From: Intoshia linei
Taxonomy: Eukaryota > Orthonectida > Rhopaluridae
Reading direction: 5' to 3'
Assembly (NCBI GenBank): GCA_001642005.1
Contig: LWCA01000456.1
Location: 1-26,905, forward strand
DNA: 26,905 nt
Shown one piece after another: positions 11,601 through 23,600 of this stretch (positions are counted from its first letter, which is position 1; every line of letters begins with the position of its first letter). Under the pieces are notes generated by a model. That model was not told the origin of the DNA. It did no database searches and saw nothing but the letters and a program-made list of their open reading frames with translations. Position numbers and translations under genes: made by a program.

Positions 11601-14600
11601 TTTTTTTTGAGTTACTTACAATTTTCGATGAATCTAGTTATCATATTTATTGACAAAAATGCAATTATTGTCTGACAAGAAAGCAATTAAAAACTGACAA
11701 ATATGTAATTGAATACTGACAAAGTACATTTTATTACTGACAAATTAAATACTCCTCTTATTATAATAAAAAGTAGTTATTACAATTATTAAAAATTAGT
11801 GTTTCAAAACGATATTAAATATTGAACTTGTAAATTAATTTTAACGAAGCCACCAGAAATAAATCCATTATTAGGTTTGATTAAATTGGCTTTATTCTAT
11901 GAGAATTTGTTTAAAATTAAACATTAGCTTCGATAAAAGTGCATATGTTACAGGCAGTTTGGAAATCCAGGCAATTTGCAAATTGACTGATCCAGAGAAT
12001 ATTTTTTTATCCAATTCAATTGTATATTTATATTTAATTTTGTGTATTTTTAATCTCTTATTTTACTCTAATTAATTAGGTTAAATAGCAACGTGACTAA
12101 TAATTCAAATTTTCAAATTGCCTGGATTTCCAAACTGCCTGTAACACATACATATTCTTTGTCGTCAAAGTGCAATGTTCACGTTAGGTTATTTAAGTAA
12201 ATTAACACTTTTATTTATAATTTTAAAATTCAAATTCAATTATATTATAATTTACATTTACCCAATGTGGCCTGTTTTTCAAAAATCTGATACACAAAAT
12301 TAGAGAATGTATACTCAATTTCCTCCTTTCCAACATTAATTTGTTTAAAATTGGACCCTATGCTCCACAATATCGAAAATGCAAAAGTTTTTCCAATGAA
12401 ATATTTTAAATTATCAGAGTTAGATTTTATCAACCGTTGAGCAAAACTTTTATATCTAAAATATTATTTTTATTGAATCATTTCATATTATTTGTGGTAT
12501 GGCCTGGTCCATAATATACTCGTAACAAAATCGACCCATATTCGTAACCGTATTCGTGCATTGTTATCATAAATTTTACACTTCAAAATATAATTAAAAT
12601 ATTATCTTTTAACAAACTCTATTCTCTTAAATTTAACGATGAGTTAAAACTTCTATTACAATTTATATATGAGTTTAGTTAACATCAAATTTAACCCTTT
12701 CGTGACGAATGTATCAAATTTGATACATTTGTCATCTACGATATAAAATAAACTTTTCTATTCAATATTTTATAAATCTATGCAGTTATTTTAAAATAAA
12801 TTAACAAATGTAAATAATGACAAATCCTATTGTGTTTTAATCTAATGCCAGTCACTAAGTACGTCTTAAACATTAGTGTATGATGAAATTTTATATGTAT
12901 TAATTTTCATAATCTAGATACAACTATTGTGGATTAACGATTTTCACTATAAATAATTTAAATGTTGTTTATATAGCTATTGTTTTTAATTTAGAAGAGA
13001 AGACAACCGAGATAAAACAAACTGACCTAGCTAGCATTTAATATAAAGCAACGTTACTAATTAAGAGTCTTAAAAGATTCAAATTATAAATAAACATTTA
13101 TAATAACTAATAAACTAATAACTAATAAACTAATAACTAAGCTTGATATAACGTTATTTACATTTTATATATTTTTCAATAGTAATGGATTTTGATTACG
13201 AAGTTGAAAGAGACAAGTTTGGACGATTAATAAGAAATGTTTGTGTGATTCCCGATGCAGACCTGTCTGAGAATAACATTATAGAGGATAAAGACAACAC
13301 GAATTTTTCTGATGATAGTGATAGTATTGATGAAGATGACATACCATTAAACAAATTATATAAAAATCAGTGGAAAAAACAAAAAGGACCATTAATAGAG
13401 TTATCTATCCATAAAAACGAAAAAAATAAAAAACTATGCAATCCTATAGATTATTTTAATTGTTTTTGGACATATGACATGTTTGAAGAGACAGTGAAAC
13501 AGTCAAATTTTTTATGCTACACAATGTGGTTCAACGTTTGTAACCACTGTTGCAGAAATGGAAATTTTTTTTGGAATCATTATAAAAATTGATGTTATCC
13601 GATTGCTGTACTATAGAATGTATTGGTCGGCCGAATTTACCGTAGGCGATATATCTCATTGTATGACCTAGGATCGGTTCGAAGACATAAAAAAATACTT
13701 GCATTTTGCAAACAATGCACAGCTAGTGACAGACAAAAACAATCCAAAATTTGACCGCTCATACAAAATATCTAACATTCTTGAAATGTTCAGAAATGCA
13801 TGTCTTACTTCACCCCCTACTCAAATTAATTCAGTTGACGAACAAATTATACGATTTAAGGGAAAAACTGGAATGAAACAATATTTACCTAAAAAACCAA
13901 CAAAATGGCGACTTAAAGTTTTCTTTAGAAATTGAGATAATGGCATAATGAATAATTTTTATATATATTCGGAAAATACACCAAAAGTAGACAAATCTTG
14001 TGGAAATAATTCTGGGGACGTAGTGGTAAATTTATCTTAATCGTTGAATAAAATTGATCATATTTTGTGTTTTGACAATTGCTTTAATTCATACGTCCTC
14101 TAACATTTTCTAGCAAAACAAAAAATTTATTCTGTTGGAACAATGAGAAAGAATAGAATGCACGGAGCTCCTGTCATGGACGATAAAGTAATAAAACAAA
14201 AAGGTAGGGGAACTATGGACTATGCTTTCAACAATAACAAAAAAATCAATGTTGTTAAATGGTATGACAACAGACCAGTACAATTAGCGTCAAATTGTTA
14301 TGCCATCAACCCTGTTTCAAATTTTGTGCGATATGATCGTATCAGAAAAGCCATCATTCATGTAAAGTATCCGATGGTTATAAAATTTTATAACCAACAC
14401 ATGGGGTGGTAGACAAATTTGATATGCTTATGAGTCTTTATAGGAACAATCACAAAACTACAAAATGGTACATTGCAGTCTTTCACTGGATTTTAAACTC
14501 TTCAATTGTAAATGCATGGTTGCAATATTGTCGCGTTTGTAGAGATGGTGGAGAGCCTGCTTCAGATTTACTAACGTTTACATGTTCAATTTCAAGGTCA

Positions 14601-17600
14601 CTCATGCATTTTAATAAAATTCCTCTGATAGTTAAAAGAGGACGTCCATTAACTACAAAGAATAAATTACCAACAAGGACCTCTACTTATATTATAAATA
14701 ATATGGATGATGTAATTAGAAAGGATAATATAGGTCACTTTCCATTACCTACAGAAACGTTCAATAGGCGAAAATGTAAACTTTGTAGCAAACTCAGTAC
14801 CATGACTTGTATAAAATTTAAAGTATATTTATGTTGTAGGCATGAACGAAATTGTTTTATAAAATATCACCAATAAATATATACATGTATGTACATTTGT
14901 AATTTGAATAACACAATTTTAACTATGTAGATGACGAATGTATCATTTTTGATACACTGATTTTTATGTGTTTATTTTGATTTATTTTCAAATTTTTTTA
15001 TTTAATATGTAAATTCTACAATTATAACTAGAATTTACTGGAAAAATTATTATGTAGTAATATAGAAATATATTTGTCACGAAAAGGTTAAATTAAAGTA
15101 TTAAGTATATAGTACTATTAAAAAAATATATTCGTTTTTTTATGATATATGTTAAATTAATATATCATAAATATAAAATTTTTACTTTGAAACATTGTTG
15201 CATTCTATTTCATCATTAAAGCTCAAATAAGAACTCATTTTTCTATCAACATCTAAAATTAAAAATGTATATATCGATGACATATAATAAATATGACAAT
15301 TTACTATATATACATTTTTATTAGGTTTAAGAAATATAAATATTATTTTATTGAAAAAAAAGGTGTTTTTTTATCTTATACTTTATTAAAATATTGACTC
15401 ACTTAAAAATCAAAAATTAATCTGGTATTACAAGGCATATTATACACTTGCGAAATATATTACGTTTCACTAAAAAATGGTTTGCGAAATCCACATTGAA
15501 AATTACTGTTTTTTTCAATATTACCACTTATTGGTATTATAATAATATATTGCATTACTTTTATCTTCCATACTATCGTCAGCAAATAATGATTTCGTTG
15601 TCGTTTTAAATATAAAACATAATATTTTTATATGATATATATCATAAATTTCATTATAATTGGTATAATCAACGTATTTCCTTAAAAAATCTAAACAAGG
15701 TTGAAAAGCAACTTTAAATAGTTCCATAATATATTCCTTGTTGGTGTTTAATACATCACATAAACTGTATTTTATCCAAAAATCAAGATACTCTTTCCAT
15801 GTGAATGAATTTACATCCTAATTAATAATTATTATTAGTTACTTATATTATAATATAACCACATTTAATAAATTTTATAATGTTTACTAAATAAACGATG
15901 GAGCATCTACTAATAACGGCAGGGCTAGCAGTAGATAAATCATCAACTTCAAATATTAAACGTAAATTATTGTTAATATTTAAACGCTCTCCATTCGGTA
16001 AACATAATATTCTAGATGCATCAAGTAACGTATTTAAATTTTCCATCCATTCTGGATAAATTGGTCCTTAAATAAATAATTAATAATAAATGTTTGACAT
16101 TTACGTCATTTCATTGATGTTGTTTACAAAACAAATCACCAAAATTTAAATGCATATTATCAGTACGGGTAAAAATGGTTTGAAGATATAAAATTCGAAA
16201 AAAATAAATGAATTGACCTTATTTTATCACGGTCTCATTGGTCCACGACTTTTTTACTTTAGAACACACTTTTTCTTGTTTGGTGTCTTAAAATACAGTT
16301 CTTTATATAATCGAAAATTACCATCAAAAATTATGAATTTATTATTTAATAATTCAGTGGAATTGAAACAAGCAAAATTTGATTCTTTGTCTGATTGAAT
16401 GTGGTAGGCTTTAGGAGATGAATTTTGAGACGTTGGAGTAGTGGTTCGAGAATTTTCAATACCAAAGTTTGAACATATATAAGATTTTGAAGAAATGCTA
16501 GACTAAATTTTTAGTAAATATTAAATATTGTTACATTTTCTGATTCGATGCATAAGCGTATCACATTTCCAATAATTCCATCATGCCATTCAGTTGTTGT
16601 ACCATCAAAAAAACCATATAATTCATTAATATCAACACTGCCTGGGTTAAGAACATATGATAGTTTATTAGATTTTTTCAGTTTTTGAGTTATTTTTAAC
16701 ATTACCTCTTCAGGTAAAGAATCGTACGTATAATCATAAATGTTTATGTTAAAAATTCCATTCATTTTTTTCAGTAACTCAACAGTATATTGTAAATTTT
16801 TTACAATATTTGTAATTGTTGATTTCCCACTTAAACTAGGACCAATCAGTATCAATCCGTGATTAATAATTAGTTGGTTATAGTATTGCAAACATTTTTC
16901 TTTCTGTATTATGGATTCATTCAAATGATACAAATTGTAATTAATACTAATTGCCATTTCTAATATAGAATTTTTATTATATTGGACAATACTATTTTCA
17001 CCAAATATATTTTCTATTAAATATTGTAGTTTATCCATGTCCTTCTTTAATAATTTGGACTTGTTAGCCTCAATTATTGCCTGAATAACAATAGTCGATT
17101 CATCCTGTAAAGACAAATTTTGTTTTTTTTTACTTTTAATTAATGATATAATGTGTACGATTAATGCAATAGATCTCAAACTAAAATCATAATGATATTG
17201 TTGAGAAAATTGCTGTTGGGCCAACTCAAACATTTGACTAGTTTTTTTTGATAATATTTTTGCATTGCCAAATCCTTCTGACAATAATAATACTTCTAGA
17301 ATTAACTCATAGTCTGGAACAATCATAGCAATGAATCTAAATTGTGATTTTAAATTATCTGGAAGATTTGCCTTATCACAATAGTTGACTGTATTTAAAG
17401 ATACAAATATAGCAGAGGTTTTGTCTAAATGTACATCTTTACCATTCAAATTAAATCTTTGATAATTAGCAATCTTTGCTAATTTAATTGATTGAATCAT
17501 TTGAGCTGAAGAAGATAGTTCTCTTATACCAAGTCTATTTATTTCATCTAGACAGATCCAAGAACCAGTAGTTATTGTGCCAATCAAATATTTGTTTATT

Positions 17601-20600
17601 GTTTCAATATTTATAGAATTGGAACAATTAAAATTTATACATCGCTTTCCAATCATTTTTGCCATGTTTTTAATTGTTTCTGTTTTTCCAGTTCCCGTCG
17701 GGCCGTATGTAGCTACTCCGTAATACATATTAAAAGCTGTTGATATAGTTAATTGAGCCCTATCTGTTAACGGGGTTATAACTAATCTATTCGATGGACC
17801 TATATACTCATATCCATAGCAATATTTAGTATCATTTTGACAAATTACACAATCATTTATCTCCTTTTTCCAGTATATACGTAATCGTTTCAACCATTTA
17901 TAGTCATTTATTGATGAAATTTTAGCACTATTTAAATCATTTATAACATCTCTAAAATACACGTTAACAATCAACAAGCTTTTCAAAGTTATTTTCTGAG
18001 AAATAGTAGTATTTAATGTGTTAATCAAGTTTGAAATTTTAACAATTTGATTCAAAATGACATTAATTCCGTCATTCAGATTATATTTAGTTTCATTTAA
18101 TATTAAAGATTCAATATATGTATTAAAATGTATCTCATTAGAAATAACAACGGCTTGGCTAGGGTTATTTAGAATCCATTCTTTTGCAACATCGGGAGAA
18201 TATGACGTTAAGCATGATTTTATGGACTTTTTAACACTATCGTACATGACTGATTCAAGATATGTCATCCACTGTTCAACACTTCCTCTTATTCTGATGG
18301 GCCTAACTAAATCAAACTTTTCGTTTTCTACAGATACAAATTGAATAATAGATTCATAATTTTGATTTTTTTCCGTATATTTATCAACAATTAATTTATT
18401 TATATTTGTAAAACATTTCAATAAAAAAGGTTGAATATTTTCGACATTATTAGAATATGATAGCATTGTAATGATATCACTATTACTTAAAAAATAAAAC
18501 CGGGCAAATAAGTTTCGTTTTGATTCAATTATTAAAACAAATGCTTTAATTGTTTTTTCCAAAATAGAGTTAATATTTGATAAAATTTCATACAAATTTA
18601 TTTTAGTGGTTGCATGAATAACATTTTGATTATCTGATATATTTAGCATTATTTCTTGCCAAATTTTTTCACAGTTAAGATATTTTTTCGATTCATTCTT
18701 CAATTGCTTTTGAATGTCGGTAATTTTAAAAATACCAGAAAGATTTATGATATTCCTTTGAGTAACATTCCATTCCTCTACTGTTTTAATTGATAACTTG
18801 ATTTTATACAGCCAATCTGAAACAGAATTTTCAATAGGTTTTACATATTTTGATGATAGTATAATTGATAATGTTATTTTACTTTCTTCTAGCTGTGGAA
18901 GCAAAACATCTTCTAAACCCTGCACAAGCATTAAATTCATATTTGTATTAGTAACTATGTTTAATGTTGTATTTTTCCATAGATTGACGATTACTGTCAA
19001 CATGTTAGTTAAAGATGCTTCATGAGATGCCAATGATGAAATTCTATGTAATTCAACTGCATATGTGGTTACATCCATTTTAATAAATTCTTCAATATTA
19101 ATATTTTTTTTGACATTAAAAGATACCATCATTCGACCAGTTAGCATTTCACCAATATCTTTCCAATGTGAATAGTTTAAATTGGGATTTCGCAAGTCAA
19201 TTATACAGGGTAATAATTTATTAAATTCATTTACATTTTTTTTTAAATTATCCAATAGGCAATTTTTAGGTAAAAACTGTTCCATTATTTCAATTTTTTT
19301 AGACAAATTTTGAACAAACTTTGTTATATCACTTACATTTAATTCATTTAAATAGTCATTATATAATTTGTTACTAAATGTTTTCCATGAAAAATAGCTA
19401 TTCCAAAGTAATTCTCTGAATGCAATATTTTTATCCACAGATGATAATAAAGAGTGAACATTTTTTATTACTTCTGATTCTTGTAAATTTGAATTTATTG
19501 TATATGCTGTTTTTTTATTACCAATGTTTCTTATAATCTTAATTGTTTTGTTATACGATGTATACTTTTCGGATTTTTCTTTTAATTCATTATTTTTAGA
19601 AATTAATTTTTTTACTTCATTGTATACTGCAACAAGATTATTCATATCTGGATTTAATAATTTTTTATTCAATATTTGCGCTTTCAGTTCAATAATTTCA
19701 GATAATATTTGATCAAAATTATTATCGAGGATATTACCAAATTTAATTGCATTTTCTTCTAATTTGGCTTCAGAGTAAATAAGGCTATTCTAAAATAATT
19801 ATTGACGTATTCAAAAATTAAAGCATATCAAAAATACAACTTTTTCAATATTTTTGAAAGTTAAAAATTAAAGACATTTACACCCGTGATTTTTTGGGGT
19901 CGGATTTGTTACGGGATCTTTACAGGAAACTGTATATAGCAGGGTTATCAACATTTTTGGAACTATTTCCCCTAGATTAAAAAAATTGAATTTTTGCAAG
20001 ATTATGTCCCTTTCCTAAAAATATTTATTACGGACTTTTTAATAATTTAATTTAATTAAAAATAAGCCAAAAAAAATTTAATCTAATTTTGACCATTACA
20101 ATAATTGATGCTATATTAAATGTTATATTAAACAGAATTTTAGGTAATTAGAAAACACGTTTTTTCGGGAAATAAATCGCCCCATTATTAAAAAATCGTC
20201 CAGGTTGAGAATCCCTGGTATATAATTATTCAATTACTTATTATACTTTTAATAAAAAAGTATACCTTAAGTTTTCGCATAGTCCTAGCAACTGATTTAA
20301 ATAAAGCTAGTTCAAGGTCATTTACATGAATATTATATTTAAAAATTAATTTATATAAATCATTCACAATTTTTGATTTTTGCTCGTAGACTGACATATC
20401 AGCTGAAATTTCTTTTATATATTCAACATGTTGAATAAATTGATATATAAAGGTAATTTCTATGCTTAATCTATTGTTAGCATCCTAAACTATTTAATTA
20501 TTATAAAAATATTAAAAATTATACATTATTATAAAACAGGGGTGTCAATTATGCGGCCCCAATTATGGAATGTGCGGCCCTTATAATGTGCGTCATAATA

Positions 20601-23600
20601 TAAATTTTTATTTTTATAACAATTTTTACACATATTTCTTTTTTTACAATTTTTTCATATATTTTTCATGATTTATTTATTCATGATTACAATTTTAACA
20701 TTATTTGTACACCTATGCCATTATTATTGTTTTTATTTCGTTTTACAAATTGAAATTATTATAAATTAATTAAAACTGTTTTTTTTGCGCGGTCCGCGTA
20801 ATAATTTTTTTCACATTTGGCCCTCCAAGAAAATTGAGTCTGACACCCCTGTTTTAGAATTTAAAACTATAAAATAATAATAATAATTCAATTATTTTAA
20901 AATATATAAATTACACGCAAATCATTGGAAATTTCATTATTTTCTTGTAATGCTATTTTTGGTAGTTTATCGTTGATAAATATTAATATTTTTTCAATCA
21001 AATCACAATATTTTGATTTATATTTTTGTATATTTATTTTATATAATCCTATTATAGATATCGTTTTCATATATTTTATTTGATTCAACTAATTAAACAA
21101 TATGATTTTACATTATAATGTGGCATTAATGCTTATTATATAAAATAAATCGGAACTGGATCCAATTTAACTTCTTTAGACGTTCATTGAAAATGAATTA
21201 AAGTGAAATTTGACAAAATAATAGTGATAAAATATACAAAATAAAATTGGTATTTTTCAGTTTATCCTGGTAAAATTTCAATCTAAAGGTTGGATACCAC
21301 TACCATATACAGTAGAGACAGGTTAAACGGACCGATTTTATCAACTGGTTCATAATGGTTTTAACATTTTTATGCGTGTAACCATAGATATACTAAAAAA
21401 TCCATTGTTAATAATTTATTTTGATGATAAACATTAAATTAAATTTAAAATTTTTATCAGAAGCGTTTACATAGGCATTCAAAACGTTATGAGCGAAATG
21501 AAACTTATGAAAATTCTTTTTTTAAAATTCATTTTTTATCTACATAGTTATATGCATAGTTATCTACTGCGGTTACATAAGAAATTTATATAAGAAAAAC
21601 GTACATGTAAAGAAAATTTTGAAATTTGAAAAAAAGTGGTCCGTTTTTTTCAATACTATAGTGGCTTGCTTAATATGTCGCTACTGTAACATTAAAATAG
21701 GAAAAATTAATAATCAATAATTTACCAGTGATGTATAATAATTTAATGAATTATTAAATTCAGTGAGATTCCAATGAATGCGATTATTTATAATGTCATC
21801 ATAGTAAAGCAATATTTTACCAATTGGATTTAATTGATCTTTTAATAGCTATATTTAATATACTTCAAATTATATTCATTTTTTATTAAAAATAAATAAT
21901 ATTAAAATAGGGTTGTAAAAAGTGGATTTTTGTCAAAAAGTTTAGTAAATGGGATTTTTATTGATGGGATTGTTAAAAATGGATTTTTCTAAAAAACGTT
22001 GGTAATAGTTATTTTTCTCAAACGGGTTGGTAAAAGTGGATTTTTATTTATGGAGTTGTTAAAAATGGATTTTTCTCAAAAAGGTTAGTAAAAATGTATT
22101 TTTCTCTGAATGGTTAGTAAAATAGGATTTTTATTTATAGCATTGTTAAAAATGGATTTTTGTCAAAAACGTTGGTAAAAGTTTATTGTTCTCAAACGGG
22201 TTGGTAAAAGAGGATTTATCTAAAGAAGGTTGTTAAAAGTCTATTTTTATCAAAAGGGTTGTTAAAAGTGGATTTTGTTTTAAAATATTTGTAAAGTTTA
22301 ATTTTTCGTTCAGATATCGAAAAAAATTAAAATTAGACAAAATTCTTCAATTTAGTCTTAAATAACAAAACGACCAAATCTCAAAAAAACGATAAAATGT
22401 ATATTAAAAATTTACATTAATTGTTGAAGTTTGTAAATTAATAGAATCATCTATAACTATAAATAATTCCTTCAAAATACTATTTTCTTCTTTTTCAAAC
22501 AAAGAAAAAGTATCCGATTTACATTTTGCTATTTTTGATTCATCTATAATTTCCGAATAGTCCTCGGTAAAAATGTTATCCTTATTGAACTTAAAAATGT
22601 TCAAAAAAATAGTATTCATTATTTTCTCATCTGATTCAATCCTTTCATAATTTTCTAATAAAAATAAAATTTAAAAAAAATAATTAAAATTACATACCTT
22701 CGAATATATTGAAATTATTAATAATTTTGGAAACATAGAATTTTACGTCTGAAAATTTGAGTGATGATGTTAAAAAAATCTTGTATTTATTTGTTATTTT
22801 CTCAATATTTATTTCATACATTTCTTTAACATCTTTTATATATGTTGAAAAATATTCAATATTAAAATTATCTCTTTCTTCTATTATCAAATTCAAGTCA
22901 ACCAATATATAAGGAGGTAGTTGAGTATTTTTCAAATTATACATTTGATTGTAGTACTGTATTGTTTTGCAAATAAAATCCATATCAACAATACTTTTTT
23001 CATTTAAAGATAATTCAAATTCGTCAAAATTTTTTTTTTTAATAATTTTATAATTTAATGTTTCTAAAAATAAATTTTTAAGGTTTTTTATACACAAAAT
23101 TTTTATTTCGTGAATGTTTTGTTTAAAGGTGTAATCAATCAATTTTACAAATGGTAAAAATTTCAATAATAACTTTTTCAATCTTGTGATATCGTTATAA
23201 ATTTGTGAGTCTAAATATTTTTATTATTCGAAAATAATGTAAAATTACTAAAATAAAGAAAAATACTCTATTAAAGGGTCACAAAATCTAAAAAAAATCA
23301 AAATTAAATTTTGGTCCTTTGGGTAGTTAAATCTGCAATCCAGATTCTGGATTTAATATTATTTACATATTCATGTGAGATTAAATGCAAAAAATGTTGG
23401 ATAAATTAAATAGTACGAATAAAACAATTTTATTAAAATTTCTTCCACTGCGGTAAATCATCATTTAATTTAATTTAAGATTCAGTTTCATAAAATACCT
23501 TTTTCTTTGAAATGACTGTTTTTCCATGAATTATCTTTAATTACATTATATATTTTTAAACAATTGTCCTTTTTTATTGTGGTCTATTTAGAAAAATTAT

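Larger units (their letters stand above)
12695..15087 (+). mobile_element. piggyBac-family DNA transposon, decayed
   Basis: Flanked by TTAA on both sides (12691-12694 and 15088-15091), the hallmark piggyBac target duplication. The ends are inverted repeats: CCCTTTCGTGACGAATG at 12695-12711 and, read inward from 15087, CCTTTTCGTGACAAATA. Subterminal copies follow. The left one is directly adjacent, with a perfect 20-bp palindrome at 12709-12728 and GTCATCTAC at 12731-12739. The right one (GTAGATGAC at 14927-14935, hairpin 14939-14956) is separated from the terminus by about 115 bases. Such asymmetric spacing of terminal and internal repeats is known for piggyBac. Length is about 2.4 kb. It sits in intron 16 of the dynein gene in the opposite orientation. 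Confidence 0.93.

Noticed and set aside
15525-15558. Longer version of exon 15 ending at GGTAAT
   Set aside because: Joining it to exon 16 creates a TGA codon; the GTAATG donor after 15559 keeps the frame.
18057-18344. Plus-strand 95-codon open frame
   Set aside because: It lies entirely inside the giant dynein exon on the other strand and has no family-like sequence; a shadow frame. The same holds for 18798-19025 and 19524-19712.
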